Source of the DNA: an uncultured Collinsella sp.
GTDB lineage: Bacteria; Actinomycetota; Coriobacteriia; Coriobacteriales; Coriobacteriaceae
Assembly: GCA_902479065.1 (NCBI GenBank)
Contig: CABSNM010000002.1
Location: 62,001 to 126,000 of the forward strand
Reading direction: 5' to 3'
DNA length: 64,000 bases
Within the stretch, counting starts at the first letter, position 1. Every line of letters begins with the position of its first letter. A program made the position numbers and the translations under genes. Below the pieces are notes generated by a model. That model was not told where the DNA came from. It did no database searches and was given only the letters and a program-made list of their open reading frames with translations. Positions 25,486 to 34,752 of the stretch are shown here, piece after piece.

Positions 25486-26790
25486 CTACTTGCGCAGCGA
25501 CTTGGGCAGCGGAATGCCGGCGGCGATGACGGCGGCGATGATCATACAGACGATGCCTTTGAGCGGGAAGCACATGAGCAGCAGGCCCACGACCATGACC
25601 GGCTGACGCATGACCGCACCCATCGTCGATGCCGTGCAGACGGCGACGCAAAAGACCGGATCGGCGCCGGTGATGATGGCAAGGCCGTAGCCCAGGCTTA
25701 CGCCCGAGAAGATAACCGGGAAGAAGTGGCCGCCGCGCCAACCAAGGTTGATGAGGGCGGGGGTCAGCATGGCCTTGACAAGACCGGTCGCGATAAGCAC
25801 GCCGGCGGGAATGGTCAGATAGGTTTCCATGAGCACGTCGGCCTGGGTCTCGCCGGCAAACATGGTGTAGGGCAGGACCGTGCCACAGATGGCGAGCGCC
25901 AGACCGGCTAGCATGGCCTTGACGACAGGACGCTCCCCTATTGCATGGGACAGTGCCTCGCTTGCATGCTCAGAGACAAAGTACAGCCAGCCGCAAACGG
26001 TGCCAACCAACGCCAGCGGAATGAGCCAGGTAAGTTCCAGGTTGCCTACCTCGGCGGACTCGAACCTGGGCATGCCCATGCCGCCGCCCACAAGCTGGCC
26101 AAGCAGCAGGTAAGTGCCCAGACCGCCGGCAATCGCAATGCCGTAGACCACCGTCTTTTGCGCCTTGGGCAGCTTGATGGTGATCTCGCCGGACACGGAC
26201 TCATCGTCGGCGTCTTCGCCCTGGTCGTCGGCGCTACCGGCAAGCGGTGCCACAAAGCCAAAGACGGGCGCGGTAAAGAGCGCCGTCAGCGCGGCCTGAG
26301 TGCCCAACAGCGTAAGCTCCCTAAACTCGGCGCCAAAGCGACGCATGCGGTCGCCGACCCAGCTGCACAGACCAGCGATAACGCCGGTCAGGCCGGCCTC
26401 CGGTCCAATGCTTCCGCCAAACAGCAGCGGCAGCAATGCCGCGAGCGAAAGCTTGCCCAGGTTGTCGTACGGGTAGCGCCCGTCTTGCTTAACCTTAGCC
26501 ATCACCTGGTTGAGGTCATCGGTCTTGGTGCCTGTCATCTTTTCGTACAGACCGATTAACAGGCCGCCCAGCAGGCAGACAAAAAACGGGTACGGCAAAA
26601 AGCCAAACGGGCCGCTGGCAAGCTCGGGCGAAGAGACGCCCAGCGCGTGCGGAATCTCGGTCCATAGATAGTCGATACCGTGCTCCATCGCAAAAAAGAA
26701 CAGCCAGACCGCGGCACCTGCGAACGCACCGGTCACGGCAACGCTAACTAAAAACAGCGCGCGGTTTGTGGGTTTGGCAAGGTTATCCAT
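25486..26790 (-). CDS. ClC-family chloride channel/antiporter
   Basis: Membrane protein of 434 residues with about ten helices. GGSIGPEAGLTGVIAGL (about 110-126) corresponds to the ClC GxEGP gating region with the glutamate kept; a LGWRGGHFFPVIFSG segment corresponds to the third ion-binding motif. A charged loop (DDQGEDADDESVSGE) around 195-210 is an insertion between the two halves. GGGAGG precedes ATG 26790. Confidence 0.88.
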   Translation of the reverse strand: MDNLAKPTNRALFLVSVAVTGAFAGAAVWLFFFAMEHGIDYLWTEIPHALGVSSPELASGPFGFLPYPFFVCLLGGLLIGLYEKMTGTKTDDLNQVMAKVKQDGRYPYDNLGKLSLAALLPLLFGGSIGPEAGLTGVIAGLCSWVGDRMRRFGAEFRELTLLGTQAALTALFTAPVFGFVAPLAGSADDQGEDADDESVSGEITIKLPKAQKTVVYGIAIAGGLGTYLLLGQLVGGGMGMPRFESAEVGNLELTWLIPLALVGTVCGWLYFVSEHASEALSHAIGERPVVKAMLAGLALAICGTVLPYTMFAGETQADVLMETYLTIPAGVLIATGLVKAMLTPALINLGWRGGHFFPVIFSGVSLGYGLAIITGADPVFCVAVCTASTMGAVMRQPVMVVGLLLMCFPLKGIVCMIIAAVIAAGIPLPKSLRK

Positions 26791-26915
26791 CGGGTCCTCC
26801 CGCGGTCAAAGTCGACATAGATACGTTTTATTGTAGAGCGAGCGTTGCCCGAACGAGCTAACCATCCACGCCGCGAACGGCACCATTGGGAGCCATAGTG
26901 GGGCAGGCTCAAGAC

Positions 26916-27449
26916 TTATCCGTTGATAATCGAGGCAATCTCGCGCAAATCGTCGGCAAAGTAGATGCCGTGCTGGCGCCGCGGGCTCGATAGGCCCTTA
27001 TCAATCATGTGCTCGAGCAGCGCCTTGAGGTCGTTGTAGTAACCGTCCAGGTTATACAGGATGCATGGAGCACTCAGGTGCCCCAACGACACCGCGGACA
27101 TGACCTCGGCAATCTCCTCGAGCGTGCCCGTCCCACCGGGAAAGGCGATGAACGCATCGCCGAGCTCAATCATCTTGGCCTTGCGCTCCGCCATATCACT
27201 CGTCACTATGAGGTCGTCGATACCGTCATGTTGAAACTCAGCCTCGATAAAAAAGCTCGGCTCAACACCCGTCACACGTCCGCCAGCATCGAGCACGCTA
27301 TCGGCGAGCGCGCCCATCAGGCCCGATTTGGACCCGCCGTATACCAGCGCGTGTCCGTTGGCGCCAATCCAGTTGCCCAGCTCCTGCACCGCGGGCAGAA
27401 ACGCTGGGTCATTGCCAGTGTTGGCACCCAGGTACACGGTGATGTTCAT
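26916..27449 (-). CDS. LOG-family protein (TIGR00730)
   Basis: Protein of 177 residues with the Rossmann-like LOG fold. The motif PGGTGTLEEI (about 104-113) is the diagnostic phosphoribohydrolase signature, with ERKAKM before it. Family members release a base from nucleoside 5'-monophosphates such as cytokinin ribotides; many bacterial ones are of unknown role. GGGGGCC lies before ATG 27449. Confidence 0.9.
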   Translation of the reverse strand: MNITVYLGANTGNDPAFLPAVQELGNWIGANGHALVYGGSKSGLMGALADSVLDAGGRVTGVEPSFFIEAEFQHDGIDDLIVTSDMAERKAKMIELGDAFIAFPGGTGTLEEIAEVMSAVSLGHLSAPCILYNLDGYYNDLKALLEHMIDKGLSSPRRQHGIYFADDLREIASIING

Positions 27450-27484
27450 ATTTGGCCCCCCTGTTGTGGCGCACGACGTTCGTC

Positions 27485-27910
27485 TTAGCGCTGGCGTCGA
27501 CGATACTCGCGCACGCGACGCGAAAGATCGGCAAGCTCGTCGTGATCGAGCTCTTCCAAATGCTCCAGATCATCCATAAAGCGTGCCATGGTGTCCTTTT
27601 GACGCATCTTGATAAGCGTATTGCAGTAGTTCACCGCCACGCCCGTGAGCATGGCGATGTAGAAGATGCTGATGACGCTCAGAATGACGGTAATGGCGCG
27701 GGCAACCGGTGTCTCGGCCGGAATGTCACCAAAGCCGATGGTCGAGACCGTCTCAAAGCTAAACCACAGGCCATCGCCAAACGTGAGGGTCGTGGGCTCG
27801 GACAGCCAAACGGCCGTCGAGCACAGCAGATAGAAGATAAGAAACAGGCCCGTGATGCGCGCAAAGCCAGCCTGGCGCAACACGTCGGCAAGCGTCCTCA
27901 ACTTGTTCAT
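27485..27910 (-). CDS. Two-TM ion channel protein (K+ channel-like)
   Basis: Protein of 141 residues with two membrane helices (about 14-36 and 66-92) around a pore loop. The selectivity filter reads TIGFGD, a known variant of TVGYGD. The C-terminal 45 residues are charged and helical (MDDLEHLEELDHDELADLSRR), probably for tetramer assembly. GGGGTC precedes ATG 27910. The gene ends 36 bases before the LOG start and may share its transcript. Confidence 0.85.
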   Translation of the reverse strand: MNKLRTLADVLRQAGFARITGLFLIFYLLCSTAVWLSEPTTLTFGDGLWFSFETVSTIGFGDIPAETPVARAITVILSVISIFYIAMLTGVAVNYCNTLIKMRQKDTMARFMDDLEHLEELDHDELADLSRRVREYRRRQR

Positions 27911-27978
27911 CGCGACCCCTTTTCCCAGACGCCCAATCACGTTCGCTCGGTATTGTCCCACGCCTCCCCCGCAAACGA

Positions 27979-28066
27979 AACTAGTCATTGGGGACGTTCT
28001 TAAATGACTAGTCAAACAAGAACGTCCCCAATGACTAGTCGTTTAAGAACGTCCCCAATGACTGCC
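27979..28066. repeat. Family B inverted repeat, copy 2 (tandem)
   Basis: AACTAGTCATTGGGGACGTTCTTAAATGACTAGT-type dyad at 27980-28012, followed by two opposite-strand partial units (AAGAACGTCCCCAATGACT at 28018-28036 and 28046-28064). Three GGGGACGTTCTT cores are thus present in 85 bases. It lies in the divergent gap (27911-28149) between the channel and the sensor kinase genes; no gene in the rest. Confidence 0.85.
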
Positions 28067-28149
28067 GGGCGGGAGCGTTTAGCGGTGCAGCTGCCGACTG
28101 GGCAGGTTGAGCTGGTATCCTTATGCGGTAATGTCTCGATTCGTTAGGA

Positions 28150-30960
28150 ATGCATGTGAGAGCTGCCACTGTCCTTCGTTCAGTTATATATCGCGCTCTG
28201 GCCATTGTGCTTGCCGCGCTTGCCGTACTAAGTTCTATCGCGCCTGTCCAGGCTTTTGCCGATGACTCTAGTCAGCAAGTCAAAACGGTCCGCGTCGGCT
28301 GGCTCGTCAACAACGAGGGCTTCCAGAACGGCACCCCCGGCGAGCGTCTCTCGGGATGGGGTTACGAGTACCTCCAGACCCTGTCGTACTACACGCCCGG
28401 CTGGCGGTACGAATACGTCTCCGGCACCTTCACCGAGCTTATGGACATGCTCGAGACGGGCGAAATCGACCTCATGCCCAACATCTCCTATTCCGAGGAA
28501 CGCGCCCAAAAGCTGCTCTTTTCCTCGAACCCCGAGGGCACCGAGCGCTACTACATCTACGCCAAGCCCGATCGCTACGACCTGACCAAGGGTGACCCCC
28601 AAGCGCTCCAAGGCCTTACCATCGGCTACAACCCCGACGTTATGCAAACCTTCGTTGGCCAGCAGTGGCTCGCCAACGAAGGCATTACCTGCACATACAG
28701 GGAGTATGACGGGGGATCCATGCTCTTTGACGCACTCGCAAACGACGAAGTCGATGCCGTCATCATGAACGACACCATTTCGTCGCCCGATGCCTCCCCC
28801 ATGTTCTACGTTGGCTCGAGTGATTACTATTTTGCCGTCCCCAAAAGCCGCCCCGACCTGATGGACGACATCAATGCCGCCATGTCGGCAATCGCCCGCG
28901 TCAACCCACGCTATATCGACGAAGTCAAATCTAACTACTCGGCCCAAAACAGCGGTTCATCATCGCTCAACGGCCCCGAACGTTCCTGGCTCAAAGCAAA
29001 TGACAACACAATCACGCTTGGCTACATTACGGGCAAACTCCCCTATTGCAACGAAGACGAAGACGGCAAAATGGAAGGTTCGCTCGCATCGCTTGCGACG
29101 ACGTTGCACGATAAATTTGGCATTACGGTCAAAACCGTCGCCTTTGATAGCTACAAGATGATGTCAAAGGCCCTGTCAAAGGGAAGCATCGACGCTGCGC
29201 TGCCGGTATACCGAGATTACTGGTTTGCCGAGCAATCAGGCGTTGTGCAGTCGGTATCGTTGGGAACCGTGTCCCTCACCGCCATCCACACCGGAAGCAA
29301 CCTGAACAAAGACCTTCAGAACATCGCCTGTACCAAATCATCGTTTATCAACCGAAATGTACTCGAAAGTCTGTTCCCCACAGCGACCGTGACCGAATGC
29401 CAATCCGACGATGAAGCGTTCGACGCCCTCAGGAAGGGAACGGTGCACTGCATCCTCGCCCCCAGTTCACGCGTAAAAACCATCGGCGACCGTTATGATC
29501 TCGAGAACTGCGAGACGGCCGAGCTCCCTGACACCTGCGAGCTCTCGTGCTGGATTTCGCGCGGAAGGCCCGAGCTGCTGGGAATCATCAACAAGGGCAT
29601 CATCAATGCCGGAGAATCGCTCTCCGCAAGCAATTACTCCTCCACGTCGTACACGGCCCAGGAATCCAACACCCTTCAATTCCTTTATCGCAACCGTGCC
29701 GCCGTTGCAGCTGCCCTCATCGGTGTGTTGTCGGTCGGCATCGTCCTGCTCATCTGGGCGCTCGTACGCGCTCGGACCGAGCGCAAAAAAGCCGATGCTG
29801 CCAACGCCGCTAAGACAGCATTCCTCACGCGCATGAGCCACGACATCCGTACGCCGCTCAACGGCATCCTGGGCCTTATCGAGATCGAGGAATTGAAGGA
29901 AGGCGATATCCAGGTCGCCCGCGAGAGCCGTGCCAAGGCGCGCGTTGCCGCCAATCACCTGCTCTCGCTAATCAACGACATCCTCGAGATGGGCAAGATC
30001 GAAGACCGCAAGCTAACACTGGAACATGTGCCTTTTAACCTCAAAGAGCTCTGTGACGATACGCTGGTGCTGTGCAAGCTCCGCGCGTCCAGTAACGGCA
30101 TCACAATGCAGGACAATAGTCTGCCGTACGCCACGGGGCCATACATGGTCGGCAGTCCCACCCATATCCGACAGATCATGATCAACCTGTTAGACAACAG
30201 CATTAAGTACAACAAGCACGGCGGCTCCGTCACCTTTAGCTCAAAGACCAAGCCACTCGATAACGGGCGCGCTCTCTTTTGCTTTAGCGTTTCGGATACC
30301 GGCATTGGTATGACTCCCAAGTTTTTAAAGCATATCTATGAACCGTTTGCCCAAGAAGGTGACGATGTGCGCAGCAAGTTCCAAGGAACCGGCATGGGCA
30401 TGCCAATCGTCAAGTCGCTTATTGAACTGATGGGCGGCACGATTGAGATTTCGAGTGAGGTTGGCGTGGGGAGTACGTTCAACGTCCAGATTCCGCTCGA
30501 TATCGACAAAGACCCTCAGGCAAGAGAGCGCGCGGACGAGCAAGCAGACAGCTGCTCGCTTGCCGGCATGAACGTTCTTTTGGCAGAAGATAACGAGCTC
30601 AATGCCGAGATTGCCCAGGCGCTGCTCGAAAGCGAAGGCATTGTCGTAACTCGCGCCGCCGATGGCAACGAAGCGGTCGACCTATACGTTGGCCGTCCCG
30701 CCGGCAGCTTCGATGCGATTCTGATGGACATTATGATGCCGGGCATGGACGGCTACGAGGCAACCCGCGCGATTCGCCTGAGCGAGAAGGTCGATGCAGC
30801 CGATATCCCCATCATCGCGCTCACCGCCAACGCCTTTGCCGAAGACGCCAAGGCGGCACACGACGCCGGCATGAACGCCCATCTGTCCAAACCGCTCGAC
30901 TTTAACAAGCTCAAAAACATACTCGCCCGCATCAAGAAAAACGGATCCGTTTCGCTATAG
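28150..30960 (+). CDS. Hybrid histidine kinase with two fused solute-binding domains
   Basis: Protein of 936 residues. Order: signal peptide (1-38), two SBP_bac_3-type periplasmic binding domains (about 45-265 and 285-500), one membrane helix (about 515-540), HisKA with FLTRMSHDIRTPLNG (His about 563), HATPase (LLDNSIKYN, SDTGIGM, GTGMGMPIV), and a C-terminal receiver (LMDIMMPGMDG, Asp about 859). It resembles BvgS/EvgS-type sensors that bind amino acids or other small ligands. There is no DNA-binding output domain. ATG 28150 gives the full signal peptide, though GTG 28156 has better Shine-Dalgarno spacing. Compare the split version at 31553-34608. Confidence 0.9.
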   Translation: MHVRAATVLRSVIYRALAIVLAALAVLSSIAPVQAFADDSSQQVKTVRVGWLVNNEGFQNGTPGERLSGWGYEYLQTLSYYTPGWRYEYVSGTFTELMDMLETGEIDLMPNISYSEERAQKLLFSSNPEGTERYYIYAKPDRYDLTKGDPQALQGLTIGYNPDVMQTFVGQQWLANEGITCTYREYDGGSMLFDALANDEVDAVIMNDTISSPDASPMFYVGSSDYYFAVPKSRPDLMDDINAAMSAIARVNPRYIDEVKSNYSAQNSGSSSLNGPERSWLKANDNTITLGYITGKLPYCNEDEDGKMEGSLASLATTLHDKFGITVKTVAFDSYKMMSKALSKGSIDAALPVYRDYWFAEQSGVVQSVSLGTVSLTAIHTGSNLNKDLQNIACTKSSFINRNVLESLFPTATVTECQSDDEAFDALRKGTVHCILAPSSRVKTIGDRYDLENCETAELPDTCELSCWISRGRPELLGIINKGIINAGESLSASNYSSTSYTAQESNTLQFLYRNRAAVAAALIGVLSVGIVLLIWALVRARTERKKADAANAAKTAFLTRMSHDIRTPLNGILGLIEIEELKEGDIQVARESRAKARVAANHLLSLINDILEMGKIEDRKLTLEHVPFNLKELCDDTLVLCKLRASSNGITMQDNSLPYATGPYMVGSPTHIRQIMINLLDNSIKYNKHGGSVTFSSKTKPLDNGRALFCFSVSDTGIGMTPKFLKHIYEPFAQEGDDVRSKFQGTGMGMPIVKSLIELMGGTIEISSEVGVGSTFNVQIPLDIDKDPQARERADEQADSCSLAGMNVLLAEDNELNAEIAQALLESEGIVVTRAADGNEAVDLYVGRPAGSFDAILMDIMMPGMDGYEATRAIRLSEKVDAADIPIIALTANAFAEDAKAAHDAGMNAHLSKPLDFNKLKNILARIKKNGSVSL

Positions 30961-31002
30961 TTTGTGCTCAACCACCACGCACGACCAGAAAGGAAGCCAA
31001 CG

Positions 31003-31482
31003 ATGTTTAGGCCCTTACGTCGAAAGAAACGCGCCATCACTGACGAGGAAGCGCGCGAGCTGCTCGCCACCTGCAAGCGCGGCGTCTTTGCCGTCAACGG
31101 CGACGATGGCTACCCGTACGCCATTCCCGTCAACTACTTCTTTGACACCGAACACGACAAGATTTATTTCCATGGCGCCAAGGCTGGCCACAAGGTCGAC
31201 GCACTCAAGCGCGATGACAAGGTCTGCTTTACCGTTTACGGCAACGAGTGGTACAAGGACGGTGACTGGGCTCCCTACGTTATGAGTACCGTGGTCTTTG
31301 GCCGCTGTCGCCTGGCGAATGACACCCCCGCGTTTATCGAGGATAAAGTCCGCCAGCTCGCGCTTAAGTACTACCCTTCTGCCGAAGAAGTCGAAGAGGA
31401 AATCGCCAAGGACATTAAGGGCGTCCAGCTCTACGAGATTACGATTGAGCATCTTTGCGGCAAGCAGATTCAGGAAAAGTAA
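31003..31482 (+). CDS. PNPOx-like FMN-binding protein (NimA-type)
   Basis: Protein of 159 residues with the split-barrel flavin fold. Visible signatures are LLATCKRGVFAVNGDDGYPYAIPVNYFFD and IYFHGAKAGHKVDALKRDDKVCFTVYG, which match the pyridoxamine 5'-phosphate oxidase-related / 5-nitroimidazole reductase (Nim) group. GAAAGGAAG precedes ATG 31003, 42 bases after the kinase stop, so co-transcription is likely. The substrate is unknown. Confidence 0.9.
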   Translation: MFRPLRRKKRAITDEEARELLATCKRGVFAVNGDDGYPYAIPVNYFFDTEHDKIYFHGAKAGHKVDALKRDDKVCFTVYGNEWYKDGDWAPYVMSTVVFGRCRLANDTPAFIEDKVRQLALKYYPSAEEVEEEIAKDIKGVQLYEITIEHLCGKQIQEK

Positions 31483-31510
31483 GCTTCAAGAGCAGACCTC
31501 ATCAATAACA

Positions 31511-31550
31511 ATATGGCCCGGTTCCAACCCACCTTGGAACCGGGCCATAT
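31511..31550. terminator. Bidirectional terminator between convergent genes
   Basis: ATATGGCCCGGTTCCA / TGGAACCGGGCCATAT, a perfect 16-bp stem with an 8-base loop. It lies between the PNPOx-like gene and the convergent sensor kinase, whose stop codon is two bases beyond it. The T-run is poor. Confidence 0.75.
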
Positions 31551-31552
31551 GC

Positions 31553-33742
31553 TTATGAAGCGGCGGCGATGTGTGCTAGCGCCTCGACGAGCTCTTGCGA
31601 GCTCACAGGCTTGCTCAAGTGCGCGTTCATGCCCGCCTCACGCGAAAGCCTGCGGTCGTCGGCAAAGGCGTTGGCACTCACAGCGATAATCGGCGTGGTC
31701 GCGGCATCCTCGCGATCGAGCGCTCGAATTCGACGCGTGGCCTCAAGGCCATCGATGCCAGGCATCATGATGTCCATCAACACCACGTCGTACTCGTGCG
31801 GTGCGCTCGCGGCAAACATCTCGACGGCAGACTCGCCGTCCTTAGCATGCGTCACGACGGCACCGGCACGGCCGAGCGTAAACTGCGCGATCTCGGCATT
31901 CAGATCGTTATCCTCTACGAGCAAAACGCGCAAGCCCTGGAGCGCATCGCCATCGCCCGCATCCGCGCGCATTGCCCGAGGAATCTCGGAGCGCTTGCAT
32001 TTCTCGAACGGCAGGCGGATGGTAAACGTCGTCCCCTGCCCCAAGACGCTCGTAAAGCTCATGGTTCCGCCCATAAGCTCGACCAGCTGTTTTGCGATAG
32101 GCGCGCCCAGGCCAGTTCCCGACGAAGCACCTTCCACCCGCTGCTCCTCGCGGCAAAACGGCTCGTAGAGGTGCTGTTGGAACTCCTCGCTCATGCCAAT
32201 ACCGTTGTCGGCGATCGTGTATTCATAGACGGGGACGCCATCCGTTGGCTCCACCTCGCGGCACACCAGGCGAACATAGCCGCCCTGGCGGTTGTACTTG
32301 ACGGCATTGCCGGCAATATTGAGCAACAAGCGCTTGAGGTGCGTCACGCTCACCCGCGCATAGGGATGAACAAGGGTTCGTTGGTCACAAATAATTGTAA
32401 CCAGACGCTCCTCGGCCTGGCGCTCCAGAATATCGCACACCTCGCGATTGAGGGCCACCAAATTTGTGGGTACGAGGTTCAGGTCGACCTGCCCGCTCTC
32501 CAGGCGACTCATATCGAGTGCCTCGTTGGCAAGGTCGAGCAGCAGTCCCGATGCCGTCCAGATTTTCGAGCGGCACTCAGTCTGCTTTTGCAAATCGTCC
32601 GCATTGGCATCGCCAACCTCGACCATGCCGCGAATGCCGTTGATGGGCGTGCGCAGATCGTGGCTCATGCGACGCAGAAACTCTGTCTTTGCCGAATTGG
32701 CAGACGAGGCCTCACGCGCCGCCTTTGCCAGCTTGTCGCCATAGTCGCGCTCCTGCTGCAGCAAGTCCGTCAAACGTCGGCGATCAGCGCGGCGACGCAC
32801 CATCACAACAACGGCTATAAAACCGCTGTAGAGCGCCAGCACGCAGGCGACAACGGCGGCGACGATCTCGAAGTAATGCCGCGCCGAGGCATAGGTGTAC
32901 ACATAGAATTTGTGCGCTTTTCCAAATGTACCCAAATACCACTCGCCGTCGGCGTTAATCAATTTGACCTTACCAGTCAGGCATCGATCCTTAATACCAT
33001 CGACAATGAAGACATCCGTCGCAGGCAGATCGAATACGCCCAATATGGTGGGTTCAACGGCATTGGTCGCAACGACCTTGCCGTCGCTTTCAATCACGAT
33101 ATTGCCGCTATCGATGGTTTCATAGCCTTCGAGCAAACTCTGCAGTTTGAGCGTATTGCTTGCAACCGCCTTCGCGCTCTGATGCCTTACCGCGATAACG
33201 ATGCCCTCGCCATCCTGCCGAGCCACGCAACCAATGTCTGCAACCGAATCATCCGCAAGCGTGATGCGGGCGGTATAGGACTTAATCGGATGGGTTGCCA
33301 CCTCCAGCACGGGTGATTCTTTGAGATACGTAGTAAGCGACTCGTAGCCCACGCCATCGGTCGAGGACTCGGACACCAAATTGCCCGATGCGTCCGTCAC
33401 GATCAGTGCGCTCACGTTGAACTGGTCGGCATATTGCTCCAGCGTGGCGTTATCCACCGAACCGTCGCGCTCCATATCGCGGGCAGCCTCTCCGGCAATC
33501 TCCATAACGCGAATCAGGTTTTTGGTCGTATAGGCGCTGTTGAATGCATCGTAGGAAAGGCTCTGCGTCGCCACGTAATCGACAACGTCGGCAAAGCGCT
33601 GCTCGGCCTGGGCCGTCATGTAACCGTAGCTCATCATGCCGGCAGCAACCGAGAGCGCTATCCCCAGCAGAGCGACAAGGAGCCATGCCCCTGCCGAACG
33701 ATTGGTCCGCTCCTGAGCGGCGTGGTCGGGCGCATCGATCAT
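31553..33742 (-). CDS. Hybrid sensor histidine kinase with receiver domain
   Basis: Protein of 729 residues. One N-terminal membrane helix (about 18-42), an extracytoplasmic sensor (about 43-285, Cache-like), a second helix (about 290-312), HisKA with FLRRMSHDLRTPING (His about 358), HATPase (NIAGNAVKYN, ADNGIGM, GTGLGAPIA) and a C-terminal receiver (LMDIMMPGIDG, Asp about 656). Its ATG overlaps the stop of the upstream binding-protein gene (ATGA), so the two proteins are made together. Kinase core and receiver are closely related to those of the fused kinase at 28150. No output domain. Confidence 0.9.
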   Translation of the reverse strand: MIDAPDHAAQERTNRSAGAWLLVALLGIALSVAAGMMSYGYMTAQAEQRFADVVDYVATQSLSYDAFNSAYTTKNLIRVMEIAGEAARDMERDGSVDNATLEQYADQFNVSALIVTDASGNLVSESSTDGVGYESLTTYLKESPVLEVATHPIKSYTARITLADDSVADIGCVARQDGEGIVIAVRHQSAKAVASNTLKLQSLLEGYETIDSGNIVIESDGKVVATNAVEPTILGVFDLPATDVFIVDGIKDRCLTGKVKLINADGEWYLGTFGKAHKFYVYTYASARHYFEIVAAVVACVLALYSGFIAVVVMVRRRADRRRLTDLLQQERDYGDKLAKAAREASSANSAKTEFLRRMSHDLRTPINGIRGMVEVGDANADDLQKQTECRSKIWTASGLLLDLANEALDMSRLESGQVDLNLVPTNLVALNREVCDILERQAEERLVTIICDQRTLVHPYARVSVTHLKRLLLNIAGNAVKYNRQGGYVRLVCREVEPTDGVPVYEYTIADNGIGMSEEFQQHLYEPFCREEQRVEGASSGTGLGAPIAKQLVELMGGTMSFTSVLGQGTTFTIRLPFEKCKRSEIPRAMRADAGDGDALQGLRVLLVEDNDLNAEIAQFTLGRAGAVVTHAKDGESAVEMFAASAPHEYDVVLMDIMMPGIDGLEATRRIRALDREDAATTPIIAVSANAFADDRRLSREAGMNAHLSKPVSSQELVEALAHIAAAS

Positions 33743-34608
33743 GACAGGCCCTCCACATTCAAAAATGGCGAAGGGTCATCAAAGTACTTTGACACTAGGC
33801 GTTCCATGGTGCCATCGGCAAGCATTTCTTGGTAGGCATGAGTGAGCTTGACGTCGATGCCGCGCGTATCGTTGATATCGAAAGCGGTGCCCAAACCAAC
33901 CTTTAGCAGCGGCTCATCCAAAATGCGATATGTCACACCATAGTCTTTTTCGTAGGTGAGGAACGAGGACTCATGCGCGGCGATAGCGTCGACCAAGCCC
34001 TCGACGAGCGCCGGGTTCAGATATGAACCGTCCGAAAAGCTGTAGAGCTCCTTGATCTGCGGAACGTTTTCATTTGTGCGATTGAGCAAAATGTCCTCGG
34101 GCTTGGTGGTGGACTGAACCGCCACGATCTTATCCTCAAGATCGGCAAGCGTGTAGATATCGCTCTGGGAATCGACCGCGACCACCTGGCGGCTCGCGAG
34201 GTACGGGCCGGCCCAACGATACTCGTTTTCGCGACCCGTCATGCTAAAGCTACCCATGACGCAATCGAGTTCGCCGCTCGCCAGCAGCTCTTTCTTCTTT
34301 TCCCAATCGATCAGCTGGTATTTTGGCTTGTAACCAATGCGGGCCAAAGCCTCGGTCAATATCTCGACATCCAGGCCAACGATATCGCCGTACTCGTCGG
34401 TATACACAAACGGTGGATAGAGGTCGCTTCCGACGTTGAGCGTCTTAAGGTCGTCGTCTTTGACTTGCGAGGCGTCCAGACCTTCTAATGCAGACGTCGA
34501 GGCTCCGTCATTCGACCCGGAGCAGCCAGCTATCGCTACGACAAAGACGCTCGCCACTGCAAGCGCAACAAACAACGAAATGGCAACCGAGCGACAGGAT
34601 CTTTTCAT
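33739..34608 (-). CDS. Solute-binding lipoprotein (SBP_bac_3), sensor partner
   Basis: Protein of 289 residues with a lipoprotein signal (AVASVFVVAIAGCSGS, Cys about 29). The SBP_bac_3 fold follows (LNVGSDLYPPFVYTDEYGDIVGLDVEILTEALARIGY; ASGELDCVMGSFSMTGRE). No ABC permease or ATPase is nearby. Because its stop overlaps the kinase start, it is best read as a ligand-binding co-sensor rather than a transporter component; that role is inferred. Confidence 0.88.
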   Translation of the reverse strand: MKRSCRSVAISLFVALAVASVFVVAIAGCSGSNDGASTSALEGLDASQVKDDDLKTLNVGSDLYPPFVYTDEYGDIVGLDVEILTEALARIGYKPKYQLIDWEKKKELLASGELDCVMGSFSMTGRENEYRWAGPYLASRQVVAVDSQSDIYTLADLEDKIVAVQSTTKPEDILLNRTNENVPQIKELYSFSDGSYLNPALVEGLVDAIAAHESSFLTYEKDYGVTYRILDEPLLKVGLGTAFDINDTRGIDVKLTHAYQEMLADGTMERLVSKYFDDPSPFLNVEGLS

Positions 34609-34752
34609 CGAGCTCCATACGATCCTGTTTACAGACTTAAATGGTTAAAGATAATAGCAAACAAAACCACACGAGTGCCCAATTGTTACAGGCGCTTTAC
34701 CGTGTGGGACCTTCCAGCCGACTTGGCAGAAGGCCCCGCATGCAGTGCTCAC

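Noticed and set aside
34609..34752. tRNA or other stable RNA between the binding lipoprotein and MalY genes
   Set aside because: No cloverleaf, no conserved box; only a 144-base AT-richer spacer.
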